A stretch of 64,000 bases of DNA. It comes from an uncultured Acidobacteriota bacterium. GTDB taxonomy: Bacteria; Acidobacteriota; Terriglobia; Terriglobales; Acidobacteriaceae. Each line of letters begins with the position of its first letter. The first letter of the stretch is position 1. The notes under the pieces are model-generated. The model was not told where the DNA came from, did no database searches, and saw only the letters and a program-made list of their open reading frames with translations. The position numbers and the translations under genes were made by a program. Positions 9,094 to 17,166 of this stretch are shown piece after piece. The stretch spans positions 248,001 through 312,000 of the forward strand of contig CAILAC010000013.1 of assembly GCA_903832055.1 (NCBI GenBank). Direction: 5' to 3'.

Positions 9094-9793
9094 CCCAGTT
9101 CACGGCTGAGAAGTAGGCCTTCACATAGTCGGCACGCTTGTTCTTGTACTTGAGGTAGTAGGCGTGCTCCCAGACATCGATGCCCAGCACCGGCTTGTGG
9201 CCGAGGGTGAGCGGGCTGTCCTGGTTGGGGGTGGTTTCAATTTCGAGCGTACCTGCAGGCGATAGCACCAGCCAGGCCCAGCCGCTGCCAAATACGCCCG
9301 TTGCAGCGGTTGTCAGCTTGTCCTGAAAGCCGGAGAAGCTGCTGAAACGCGTGTCGATGGCCTTGGCCAGCTCACCTGTAGGGGCCGCGCCGCCCTTGCC
9401 CAGCGTGAGCCACCAGAATGAGTGGTTGGCATGCCCGCCGCCCTGATTGCGTACCGCCGTTCTGATCGCCTCAGGAACCGCGCTCAGATTGGCCACAAGT
9501 TCTTCCACCGTCTTGCCGGCAACTTCAGGGTGCCCGGCGACGGCGGCATTGAGCTTGTCCACGTACGCCTGATGATGCTTGTCATGATGCAGATGCATCG
9601 TTTCAGCGTCAAAATAGGGCTCAAGTGCGTCGTAAGCGTATGGCAGCGCAGGTACGCTGAAAGGTCCTGCGACCGGTGCGGGCGCTGCAGCCGCGGGCGC
9701 TTGAAATCCTGCTGCTCTGCTCACGCGAGAGGCCGCGAAAAGCACCGCGCTTGCCAACCCGCTCATCTGCTTGATTGCCATTCTGCGATTCAT
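9050..9793 (-). CDS. Fe/Mn superoxide dismutase with Tat signal
   Basis: A 247-residue protein: an N-terminal twin-arginine signal (NRRMAIKQM followed by a hydrophobic run and ASRVSRAAG), then a complete Fe/Mn-type dismutase domain. The metal ligands are visible as His in PYFDAETMHLHHDKHH, His in HANHSFWW, and Asp and His in IDVWEHAYYLKYKNKR. It converts superoxide to oxygen and peroxide; the Tat signal implies a folded, metal-loaded enzyme exported to the periplasm. The ATG has AAGGA 7 bases upstream. Iron and manganese types cannot be separated with confidence by eye. The 3' end overlaps the longest frame of the cytochrome c gene. An ATCAAC-A-GTTGAT inverted repeat lies upstream at 9879-9891. 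Confidence 0.92.
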   Translation of the reverse strand: MNRRMAIKQMSGLASAVLFAASRVSRAAGFQAPAAAAPAPVAGPFSVPALPYAYDALEPYFDAETMHLHHDKHHQAYVDKLNAAVAGHPEVAGKTVEELVANLSAVPEAIRTAVRNQGGGHANHSFWWLTLGKGGAAPTGELAKAIDTRFSSFSGFQDKLTTAATGVFGSGWAWLVLSPAGTLEIETTPNQDSPLTLGHKPVLGIDVWEHAYYLKYKNKRADYVKAYFSAVNWDAVSAKFADGKKAS

Positions 9794-9948
9794 GTGAGAG
9801 TCCTTCTCCTCAAATATCTTGATAAATCGGTTACGGTTGCCTGCTCAGCGCGAATGCGCCGCATCGTCGGACGAATCGATCAACAGTTGATGATAAGAAA
9901 CTGCCGCGGGGCTGCAGTTTCAAAGACACCTTATCGTAAGCTGAAAAG

Positions 9949-10914
9949 ATGCTCTTGCCCACCCTGTCAGAAATTGAAGCCGCGCAAAAGGTCGTTTACC
10001 AGACCATGCCGCCCACGCCCCAGTATAGTTGGCCCCTGCTCAATGACCGGCTGGGCGTGAATGCCTATATCAAACATGAGAATCACTCCCCCGTAGGCGC
10101 GTTCAAACTGCGCGGCGCGTCAGTCTGTGTTGCCTGGCTCAAGCAGACCCATCCCGATCTGACCACTGTCGTCGCAGCGACCCGAGGAAACCACGGTCAG
10201 GGTGTCAGCATGGCCGCCAGGAGCCACGGCTTGCGCGCAATCATCGTCGTGCCCAACGGCAACAGCCTCGAAAAGAATCGCGCCATGCGCGCTCAGGGCG
10301 CTGATCTGATCGAACATGGCGATGACTTCCAGGAGTCTTTGGAGTTCGCCCGCTCACTCGCCGCCCGACCTGGCCATGAAATGGTCGAATCCTTCCATTC
10401 CCGTCTGGTGATGGGCACCGCCACCTACGCGCTTGAGTTCCTTCGCGCCGCGCCACCTCTCGCCACCGTCTACGTCCCCATCGGACTTGGTTCCTCTATC
10501 TGCGGCATGGCGGCGGCCCGCAATGCCCTCGGCCTCTCGGCTGAAATCGTCGGCGTGGTGGCTGCTGCGTCACCCTCCCATGCAGTCTCTTTCCGGGAGC
10601 GGCGCGTGCTGGAAGCTCCATCGCATACCAAAATTGCCGACGGCCTGGCCTGTCGCGTGCCTAATCCTGAAGCCATGCAGGTCATCTGGGATAACGTAGC
10701 GCGCATCGTCGAGGTATCCGATGCAGAGATCGCCGCAGCCATGCGCGCTTACTACCAGGACACCCACAATCTAGCAGAAGGAGCGGCCGCCGCCGCGCTC
10801 GCAGGGGCTCTCCAAGAGAAGGACCGGCTCCAGGGCCAGACCATCGGCATCGTACTCACCGGCGGCAATGTTGACCGGGAGATTTTTGCCCAGGTGCTGG
10901 CGGAGGCAATATGA
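9949..10914 (+). CDS. Threonine/serine dehydratase (PLP fold type II), no ACT domain
   Basis: A 321-residue PLP enzyme of the threonine dehydratase group, which deaminates threonine to 2-oxobutyrate (or serine to pyruvate). The PLP lysine is K53 in SPVGAFKLRGA; the Gly-rich phosphate loop reads PIGLGSS; RGNHGQGVS is the substrate loop. It ends at LTGGNVDREIF without the C-terminal ACT regulatory domain of biosynthetic IlvA, so a catabolic TdcB-like or related role fits better. The last residues overlap the following thioesterase gene (ATGA), so the two are coupled. It is divergent from the dismutase gene across a 155-base gap. Confidence 0.87.
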   Translation: MLLPTLSEIEAAQKVVYQTMPPTPQYSWPLLNDRLGVNAYIKHENHSPVGAFKLRGASVCVAWLKQTHPDLTTVVAATRGNHGQGVSMAARSHGLRAIIVVPNGNSLEKNRAMRAQGADLIEHGDDFQESLEFARSLAARPGHEMVESFHSRLVMGTATYALEFLRAAPPLATVYVPIGLGSSICGMAAARNALGLSAEIVGVVAAASPSHAVSFRERRVLEAPSHTKIADGLACRVPNPEAMQVIWDNVARIVEVSDAEIAAAMRAYYQDTHNLAEGAAAAALAGALQEKDRLQGQTIGIVLTGGNVDREIFAQVLAEAI

Positions 10915-11363
10915 CCGAACAGCCCAAAGGCACCAAGCCACTCTCCCATAGTGCCCAGAATCAATGCTTTGGCTGCGGCCCGGGAAGCCCCGTGGGTTTG
11001 AGACTCGAATTTGCCGTTGACGAAGACGCAACGGTGATTTGCGATGCCGTCATTTCCAACAACTACGAGGGCCCTCCCGGCTACGTACACGGCGGCATCA
11101 TCGCGACACTGCTGGATGAGGCGATGAGCAAGGCAAACCGCGCCCGCGGGGTAACCGCCATGACTCGGCAAATGCAGGTTGATTATCTGCACCCCGTCCA
11201 CTCCGGCAAGCCGATCCGGCTCGTCGCGCGTGTGACCAGCAGCGAAGGCCGTAAACACTGGACCTCAGCGGAATTACTCAGCTCCGAGGGTGTCTGCCTG
11301 GCAAAAGCAACCGGACTGTTTATCGCAATTAGACCTCGGGTTGCGTCCCCTGACCAAAATTAG
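10911..11363 (+). CDS. PaaI-type hotdog-fold thioesterase
   Basis: A 150-residue single-domain hotdog protein. The typical helix pattern GPPGYVHGGIIATLLDEAMS carries the HGG motif and an acidic residue in the central helix, as in acyl-CoA thioesterases of the PaaI/4HBT group. The N-terminal NQCFGCGPGSPVGL is typical of a subset of these proteins. It is probably cytosolic and hydrolyses a CoA thioester; the substrate is unknown. The start overlaps the dehydratase stop, and one possible link is the acyl-CoA made from 2-oxobutyrate, but this is only contextual. Confidence 0.8.
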   Translation: MTEQPKGTKPLSHSAQNQCFGCGPGSPVGLRLEFAVDEDATVICDAVISNNYEGPPGYVHGGIIATLLDEAMSKANRARGVTAMTRQMQVDYLHPVHSGKPIRLVARVTSSEGRKHWTSAELLSSEGVCLAKATGLFIAIRPRVASPDQN

Positions 11364-11762
11364 TACCGGTTACCATTCCAGACCATTGTTTGTTACTTCC
11401 TGAGTACCGAAGCAGGTTGCTCTTACCCGTTCCGGTCTGCAATCCAGACGAAACAGGAATACCAACATGTCCGCCCTTCATTCATCTTGATTGAGAGGCA
11501 TTCTCACTTGAAACATGATTTGATGCAGGGCATGGAAACAGGTCTGTCTCAGCCGGTTTGCAATCAGGGTCTTGTGTTGAGTTCAATCATGTTCACCCGG
11601 AACTGACTCATCCGGTTAACCCAATAGCAGCGTCCATGAGTCCCGGAATCTTCCGGAGGTATGGACGAGTGAAGACGAGACGCGCCTGGCAAACCAACCA
11701 GCGCTTCAGGGCTTCAACTTCGCTTTGGCGAACGACTGCTCATCACGGTTGAAAGGAACCAA
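11364..11762 (+). other. 399-base non-coding leader region before the first APEVD gene
   Basis: No convincing gene lies here. The 3' part looks like a long 5' untranslated leader. A two-part stem-loop is visible at 11631-11667: CGTCCAT pairs with ATGGACG, and inside it CCGGAA pairs with TTCCGG. A smaller GTCTG-CAATC-CAGAC hairpin lies earlier. I recognise no known riboswitch. The Shine-Dalgarno AAAGGA is just before 11763. Confidence 0.45.
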
Positions 11763-11966
11763 ATGAAGAATCTGCTGAAGTATTCCGTTCTCGCTGTGAT
11801 GTTTGTGCTTGGCACAAGCACACTCGCCCATGCGCACGAAGATCGCGACAATGGCGGCAAATGCAATGACAACCAGGCTCCCGAAGTGGATGCCGGTTTC
11901 GCCATGAGCGGCCTCACGCTGCTGGGTGGCACGTTGACCGTACTACGCGCTCGCCGCAAGAAGTAA
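11763..11966 (+). CDS. Mini secreted protein with C-terminal APEVD sorting tail (exosortase substrate 1)
   Basis: A 67-residue protein made almost only of targeting signals: an N-terminal signal peptide (MKNLLKYSVLAVMFVLGT to AHA), a polar stretch of about 20 residues (HEDRDNGGKCNDNQ), then the tail APEVD, a hydrophobic helix (GFAMSGLTLLGGTLTVL) and a basic end RARRKK. The tripartite tail is the layout of PEP-CTERM-like sorting signals, closest to the VPEID-CTERM type handled by exosortase E. After both cleavages only about 19 residues would remain, with one Cys. The ATG follows AAAGGA. The second substrate and the exosortase/protease follow on the same strand. Calling it a substrate is inference from signal and linkage. 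Confidence 0.8.
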   Translation: MKNLLKYSVLAVMFVLGTSTLAHAHEDRDNGGKCNDNQAPEVDAGFAMSGLTLLGGTLTVLRARRKK

Positions 11967-12353
11967 CCATTGTGAGGGAAGGCCGAAGCCGGCCTTTCAA
12001 CACCAGGGCACTTGGATCTTTAGAAACAGCTTTGCTTCAAAGCTGTTTGCGGTAGATTCGGGATGCGGTCGCAAAGAGTGTTTCCAAGACTTGCATCCCT
12101 TTGATTTCTTGATAGCGATCAATCAAAGGCCGATTCCCTGGCCAGATTAAACTGAGCAACTCTCTATGCATCAATCACTTGAGAATCTACTCTTCGCGTA
12201 GTACTGCATATCCCGATTTGGCCAGCAGACACTTTCGCGCAGCGCCTTGGCCCAGAAGAGCCATTTCGAACTGCGTCAGATGACGATACCAATGATGAAA
12301 GACAGGGTGAAACAAAACGCCCGGTCAATCCAACAGCCTTGAAGGACATTGGA
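11967..12353 (+). other. 387-base spacer with two further hairpins between the APEVD genes
   Basis: No gene is supported here. It has an 11-pair perfect inverted repeat at 12024-12048 (AAACAGCTTTG, loop CTT, CAAAGCTGTTT). A second structure at 12098-12129 pairs CCTTTGA with TCAAAGG around an inner TTGAT/ATCAA stem. A structured leader or a promoter for the second gene could lie here; I see no recognisable riboswitch. GAAGGA lies shortly before the ATG at 12354. Confidence 0.45.
11976..12000 (+). terminator. Hairpin after APEVD gene 1
   Basis: AAGGCCG, a 4-base loop AAGC, and CGGCCTT form a 7-pair stem at 11979-11996, 12 bases after the stop, followed by only a short T run. It may be a weak terminator or a processing/stability hairpin that sets a different level for the first small gene than for the downstream genes. 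Confidence 0.5.
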
Positions 12354-12566
12354 ATGAAAGCAACCCTAAGATTTTTCCTCCCAGCGATGGTAGTCGCACT
12401 CACCATGAGCGCAGCAGCCCGCGCAGACAATGGGTTCAACGCTCAACCAGGCAATGTGCCGTCGTGCAACCAGGTTGCTCCTGAAGTTGATCCCAGCATG
12501 GCCGTGGTTGGCGTATCACTGCTTGCTGGATCACTGACAGTTCTGCGCTCGCGGCGTCGTCGGTAG
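12354..12566 (+). CDS. Mini secreted protein with C-terminal APEVD sorting tail (exosortase substrate 2)
   Basis: A 70-residue paralogue of the first mini protein: signal peptide (MKATLRFFLPAMVVALTMSA to ARA), a polar stretch (DNGFNAQPGNVPSCNQV), then APEVD, a hydrophobic helix (SMAVVGVSLLAGSLTVL) and RSRRRR. Both proteins have one Cys followed by Asn a few residues before APEVD. The ATG at 12354 with GAAGGA 7 bases upstream is preferred to the TTG at 12339. The stop is 3 bases before the GTG of the exosortase/protease gene, so they are translationally coupled, which strongly supports an enzyme-substrate pair. Confidence 0.82.
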   Translation: MKATLRFFLPAMVVALTMSAAARADNGFNAQPGNVPSCNQVAPEVDPSMAVVGVSLLAGSLTVLRSRRRR

Positions 12567-12569
12567 CCG

Positions 12570-14276
12570 GTGGCCGTGCTGACCAACTTCCCCAACCGCG
12601 CATCGACCGGGAGCAACCACTCCCCGTCGAGTTTGCGCGCTTTGGCATTCCTCAGCTTTCCCCAGTTCCTGCTGGGACGCATCGGTCTCCTCGCCGGGAT
12701 CCTTGCCCTTGATTGCGTGCTGCTGGCCAGCGTTCCACACACCGCAGCCCTTCTTGGCCCGCTCGCGCCATTTGGCATCGTTTCATTTGCCGTGTTTGTT
12801 GGCCTCGGCTACTCCAGGCTCAAATCTCCGCGTGATCCTCTCGAGTTCAATACCGTCTTCTTTGTCGCGCATCTGGCATCTGTCGCAGCCGTCTTTCTGG
12901 GAATCCTTGCCGCCTGGCACCGATTTGACTTCCTGCAAGGCTCACACGCCTTCCATCTCGCCAGCCGCTTGGTGTTGCTGGCTGGAATCGTACTTCTCGC
13001 CCTCGCCTGCATCCCCTTCAAGACCTGGGTCCGCACCTTCCGGTCCACCCGCCGGCTTTGGCTTTACTCATCGTTGGCGGGTGGGCTGGCCTGGCTCATG
13101 CGCTACCCGCTTCAGTCTTTCTGGGATGCTTCCAGTTCTGCCCTGGGTCGAATTCTTCAAGTTGTGGCGTTCCACTCGGTCAAGTTCGTTCTTCGTTTCT
13201 TTCTACCCAACGTGCTGGTCGATGCCAACAGCTTTAGAATCGGCACACCCAACTTCACTGTCATCATCGCCGAGGCCTGTTCAGGTATGGAGGGTCTAGG
13301 ACTGGTGCTGGTCTTCACCCTCGTCTGGCTCTGGTATTTCCGCAGAGAGAGTCGCTTTCCCCAGGCACTCTTGCTCGTTCCATGCGCCCTCCTCTGCGTC
13401 TGGATGCTCAACATCCTGCGCATCGCTGCACTTGTGCTCATCGGCAACGCTGGCGGTCGCGATGTCGCCATGGTTGGCTTCCACTCTCAGGCCGGCTGGA
13501 TTGCCTTCACCCTCGTCGCCCTCGCCTTTTCGATGGCCACGCGCAAACTCCGCTGGGTGCGCCGGCTTCCCTCCTACTCGGTTGCGACCGTTGCCAGCCA
13601 ATCCCCTCTCCCGCTCGAGTCCACTGCGTCAGAAATCGGCGAGTCCCCGGCGACCGCAGCATACCTCGTTCCCTTCCTGGCGATACTCGGCGCGTCATTT
13701 GTTTCCAAAGCCGCTTCCGGCTATTTTGAATGGCTCTATCCCCTCCGTTTCATCGCAGCAGTCATCGCCCTCTGGCACTATCGTGATGAATACAGGAAGC
13801 TCAACTGGCGCTTTGGTTGGGCTGCTCCCCTGACTGGCGCAGCGACCTTCCTCGTCTGGATCATCCCCTCTTTCTGGTCGCAAAGTTCCTCGACAAGTGC
13901 TCTCGGAAGCACCCTGACCGCCCTCTCTCCTCTAGCACGCTTCACATGGATAGCTTTCCGTGTCCTCGCCGCAGTGGTCACAGTCCCAATGGCCGAAGAA
14001 CTGGCCTTTCGCGGCTACCTTGCACGCCGAGTGATGGGGCGAGAGTTTGAAACGATGTCATTCGCCAGCTTGACAGCCGTTTCTATCGCTGTTTCGTCCA
14101 TAGTCTTCGGTCTGATGCACGGCCATCAATGGATGGTCGGCATTGCAGCCGGAGTGGCTTTTGCCCTGGTTCTACGTTGGAGGGGGCGCATCGGCGACGC
14201 CTTCATTGCACACGCCACCAGCAATCTGCTGCTGGCTGCATGGGTGCTGCTACGCGGGGATTGGGGACAGTGGTAA
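12570..14276 (+). CDS. xrtE: Exosortase E / CPBP protease fusion
   Basis: A 568-residue polytopic inner-membrane protein of two parts. The N-terminal part is an exosortase with the transpeptidase-like triad: C237 in AEACSGMEGLG, R284 in LNILRIAAL and H305 in GFHSQAGW. The C-terminal part is a CPBP/CAAX-type intramembrane protease with E476-E477 in EELAFRG, H517 in FGLMHGH, and H548 with N552 in HATSN. This fused layout is known as exosortase E/protease, linked to VPEID-CTERM substrates. It would cut the APEVD tail of the two upstream mini proteins and perhaps process another precursor. The start is a GTG 3 bases after the substrate stop. A separate promoter is not obvious. Confidence 0.88.
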   Translation: MAVLTNFPNRASTGSNHSPSSLRALAFLSFPQFLLGRIGLLAGILALDCVLLASVPHTAALLGPLAPFGIVSFAVFVGLGYSRLKSPRDPLEFNTVFFVAHLASVAAVFLGILAAWHRFDFLQGSHAFHLASRLVLLAGIVLLALACIPFKTWVRTFRSTRRLWLYSSLAGGLAWLMRYPLQSFWDASSSALGRILQVVAFHSVKFVLRFFLPNVLVDANSFRIGTPNFTVIIAEACSGMEGLGLVLVFTLVWLWYFRRESRFPQALLLVPCALLCVWMLNILRIAALVLIGNAGGRDVAMVGFHSQAGWIAFTLVALAFSMATRKLRWVRRLPSYSVATVASQSPLPLESTASEIGESPATAAYLVPFLAILGASFVSKAASGYFEWLYPLRFIAAVIALWHYRDEYRKLNWRFGWAAPLTGAATFLVWIIPSFWSQSSSTSALGSTLTALSPLARFTWIAFRVLAAVVTVPMAEELAFRGYLARRVMGREFETMSFASLTAVSIAVSSIVFGLMHGHQWMVGIAAGVAFALVLRWRGRIGDAFIAHATSNLLLAAWVLLRGDWGQW

Positions 14277-14360
14277 AGCTCCAGCAGCGCCGGTAGCAAC
14301 AAGTGTTCCCGAACCCACCTGACAGCACCCGCTCAGGATTGCCACTTATACAATCAGAGA

Positions 14361-16454
14361 ATGCTCGCCGAAACCGCGCCTCAATTCCCAAAAGCGGATG
14401 CGAGTTCCCTCTCCGACCTGCTCCACAGCGCTTTCGGCTTTGCCGAGTTTCGCGCCAACCAGGAGGCGGTCTGCCACGCCGCCGTCGCCGGCGAAGACGC
14501 CCTGCTCGTGATGCCCACCGGCTCTGGAAAAAGCCTCTGCTACCAGCTCCCCGCCATTGCACGCGGAGGTACCGCGCTCGTCGTCAGCCCCCTCATCGCC
14601 CTCATTGAAGATCAATGCGCCAAACTCGTCAGCCTTGGCTTTTCAGTCGCCCGCATCCACTCCGGCCTTGACCGTGCCGTCAGCCGCCAGGCCTGCATCG
14701 ACTACCTGCAAGGCAGCCTGCAGTTCCTCTTCATCGCCCCGGAACGCCTCCGCGTCCCCGGCTTCCCGGAGATGCTCGCCAAGCGCAAGCCTACCCTCAT
14801 CGCCATTGACGAGGCTCACTGCATCTCGCAGTGGGGCCACGACTTCCGCCCTGACTATCGCATGCTCGGCCAGTACCTGCCCGCCCTGCGTCCCGCCCCC
14901 GTGCTCGCGCTTACGGCCACCGCGACGCCCGCCGTCCAGCGCGACATTCTTGCCCAGCTTGGACTCACCAACGCACGCAAATTCATCCACGGATTTCGCC
15001 GCGACAACCTCGCCATCGAGGTTTCTGAAGTCCCCATGCCGATGCGGCCCGAGCTGATCAGCGAACTGCTCCGGGACCCCGCCCGCCGCCCGGCAATCGT
15101 CTACGCGCCCGCCCGCAAGAAAGCGGAAGAACTCGCCAGCCGTCTCGGCAGTGTCTGCAAAGCCGCCGCCTATCACGCCGGTTTGCCCGCCGACATTCGC
15201 TCAGATGTGCAGCAGCGATTCCAGTCAGGCCAGCTTGATTGCGTCGTGGCTACCATCGCTTTTGGCATGGGCATCGACAAGGCGGACGTCCGCACCGTCA
15301 TTCATGCCGCTCTGCCCTCAACTCTCGAAGGCTACTATCAGGAGATCGGCCGAGCCGGGCGCGACGGCCGGCCCAGCCGCGCCATCCTCATGCACTCCTA
15401 TGCCGACATTCGCACCCACGACTTCTTCCTCAAGCGCGACTACCCCCCGATAGACTCCGTGCAAAAGGTCTTTAACGCCCTGTCGGCCGACCCCCGTCCG
15501 CTCGATGAAATTCGCGCCAGCCTCATCGACAACCCCAAAAATCACGACATCGACGAAGAAACCTTTGCCAAGGCCATCGAAAAGCTTTTCATCCACGGCG
15601 GAGCCCAGGTCGATTACGAAAACAACGCGACTCGCGGCGACCATCGCTGGTCTGCTCCCTACACCAGGCAAAGCGACTACCGCCGCAATCAGCTCGAGCT
15701 GGTGCGCAAGTTTGTCGATGGCCATCAATGCCGCATGGCCGCGCTTGTGCTCCACTTTGGCGACCTCGCTGACGGCCGCATCCGTTGCGGCCTTTGCGAC
15801 TTCTGCACGCCGGGCGGCGGTTCTTCGCAGCAATACCACGCACCCTCGCGCGCCGAAAATACCGCCATGCAGGCCATCCTCGACGCCCTGCGAGGAAACG
15901 ATGGCAAGTCGCTCGGCAAGCTGCTCAAGGAACTCCCCGGCAACCTCAACCGGAAAGACCTCGATGCCTACCTCTCCGCCCTCGCCAAATCCGGACTGAT
16001 CACCGTCGATGACGCGGAATGGATCAAGGACGGCGAAACCATCCTCTACCGCAAGGCCAGCCTCACCGCCCAGGGCGAAGCACTCGAAGACGGTGATCTC
16101 GCCTCGAAGTTTTCACTGCAGCTCCCCGGCGAAAGCTCCGGGGCAAAGCAGAGCAGCCTCCCGCGTGCCCGCTCCGAAGCAAAGCCCGCCTCCAAAAAGT
16201 CGAGCGCCGCTGCCCAACCCATCGACCTCGATCCGGCAGGGCAGGCTCTTGAACAGGCGCTCAAGGAATGGCGCACCACCATCGCCAAAAAGCTGGGTAT
16301 GCCGCCCTTCATGGTGCTCCATGACCGCACCCTGCAAGCCATTGCCAACCGGTGCCCCACGACCCCAAATCAACTCCAGGAAATCTCTGGCATGGGCCCC
16401 ACCAAGGTCGAAAAGTACGGCCACACGATCCTCGAAATCTGCAAACGACAATAG
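14361..16454 (+). CDS. recQ: RecQ-family ATP-dependent DNA helicase
   Basis: A 697-residue 3'-5' superfamily 2 helicase used in recombination and fork repair. Visible parts are the RecQ-specific N-terminal block with FRANQEAVCHAAVAGEDALL, Walker A MPTGSGKS, DEAH box IDEAHCISQWGHDFRPDY (with the aromatic-rich loop), and motif VI GRAGRDG. The zinc-binding cysteines follow in CRMAALVLHFGD and CGLCDFC, and a C-terminal HRDC domain includes MPPFMVLHDRTLQAIA. A linker of about 50 residues rich in Ser, Lys and Ala precedes HRDC. The start ATG at 14361 has no strong binding site. It follows the exosortase gene by 84 bases. Confidence 0.93.
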   Translation: MLAETAPQFPKADASSLSDLLHSAFGFAEFRANQEAVCHAAVAGEDALLVMPTGSGKSLCYQLPAIARGGTALVVSPLIALIEDQCAKLVSLGFSVARIHSGLDRAVSRQACIDYLQGSLQFLFIAPERLRVPGFPEMLAKRKPTLIAIDEAHCISQWGHDFRPDYRMLGQYLPALRPAPVLALTATATPAVQRDILAQLGLTNARKFIHGFRRDNLAIEVSEVPMPMRPELISELLRDPARRPAIVYAPARKKAEELASRLGSVCKAAAYHAGLPADIRSDVQQRFQSGQLDCVVATIAFGMGIDKADVRTVIHAALPSTLEGYYQEIGRAGRDGRPSRAILMHSYADIRTHDFFLKRDYPPIDSVQKVFNALSADPRPLDEIRASLIDNPKNHDIDEETFAKAIEKLFIHGGAQVDYENNATRGDHRWSAPYTRQSDYRRNQLELVRKFVDGHQCRMAALVLHFGDLADGRIRCGLCDFCTPGGGSSQQYHAPSRAENTAMQAILDALRGNDGKSLGKLLKELPGNLNRKDLDAYLSALAKSGLITVDDAEWIKDGETILYRKASLTAQGEALEDGDLASKFSLQLPGESSGAKQSSLPRARSEAKPASKKSSAAAQPIDLDPAGQALEQALKEWRTTIAKKLGMPPFMVLHDRTLQAIANRCPTTPNQLQEISGMGPTKVEKYGHTILEICKRQ

Positions 16455-16493
16455 GCAAGCGATCTGCTAGTTTCTCTGTATCGCACACAAAAG

Positions 16494-17144
16494 ATGCTCA
16501 CCTGTGCCGGAGCCACCGTGACCCCGCTCTCAAGAACTCTCATGCTCCTGATCCTCGCTCCTGTCCTGTGCGGATCCTCGCAGCAGCCAGCCGCACTCCC
16601 CGAGCCGGTGGGCGAAAACGTTCTGCGCATCGAAGGTACAGACCAAGCCTCCGGCATCCACTACCTCAAGCTCATCCTGCTGCTCCAATCCCCCGAAGCT
16701 ACCGCAAACGGCTCACCAGAAACGCTGCCTCGCTTCACCATGGAGTGCCGCGAACTGGCCGGTAAGCGAAGTCTCCACTGGCTCCTTCGCTTCGACGGCA
16801 GCCCCGACTTCAGGTTTCAGGCTCCCATCCTCGCTACAAAAGAGAACCCTTACCCAACCAAAAATCCATCCACAAACATCAACATGCGCTTCGAGGGTTA
16901 CATGCGTTCCCAGGAATTCAAACGCCAATGGGAAGTGCTCCCTACCGGGGAACTTCACTATCGAAACCCTGGCTTCGATTCTCACAACCTGGATGATCCC
17001 CGCTACTTCCTCCAATGGCTCGGTTCCCTGCCCAATCTGCGCATAGGCTTCGCCAAACCGGCAGCAAATCAGGCAAAGGAACTCGTCTTTCCTATGCAGC
17101 ACCTGCTCGACCAGCTCAAGAAAATTGAGCTCTGCCAGCCGTAG
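16494..17144 (+). CDS. Hypothetical exported protein
   Basis: I do not recognise this 216-residue protein. The first 35 residues include a hydrophobic stretch (TLMLLILAPVLCGSS) with LAPVLC near a lipobox-like position, so it may be an exported protein or lipoprotein. The rest is polar with many aromatic residues and no repeats. It lies 39 bases after recQ and converges with the permease gene. Base composition and the start ATG look like those of neighbouring genes. It is probably real. Confidence 0.6.
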   Translation: MLTCAGATVTPLSRTLMLLILAPVLCGSSQQPAALPEPVGENVLRIEGTDQASGIHYLKLILLLQSPEATANGSPETLPRFTMECRELAGKRSLHWLLRFDGSPDFRFQAPILATKENPYPTKNPSTNINMRFEGYMRSQEFKRQWEVLPTGELHYRNPGFDSHNLDDPRYFLQWLGSLPNLRIGFAKPAANQAKELVFPMQHLLDQLKKIELCQP

Positions 17145-17166
17145 AGCCTTTTCGGGGAAACAAAAA

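Noticed and set aside
9879-9891. ATCAAC-A-GTTGAT inverted repeat between the dismutase and dehydratase genes
   Set aside because: It is short and alone; no known regulator consensus was matched, so it is not listed as an operator.
11364-12353. Possible riboswitch (for example a c-di-GMP type) before the APEVD genes
   Set aside because: The hairpins are clear, but I could not match them to any known riboswitch consensus.
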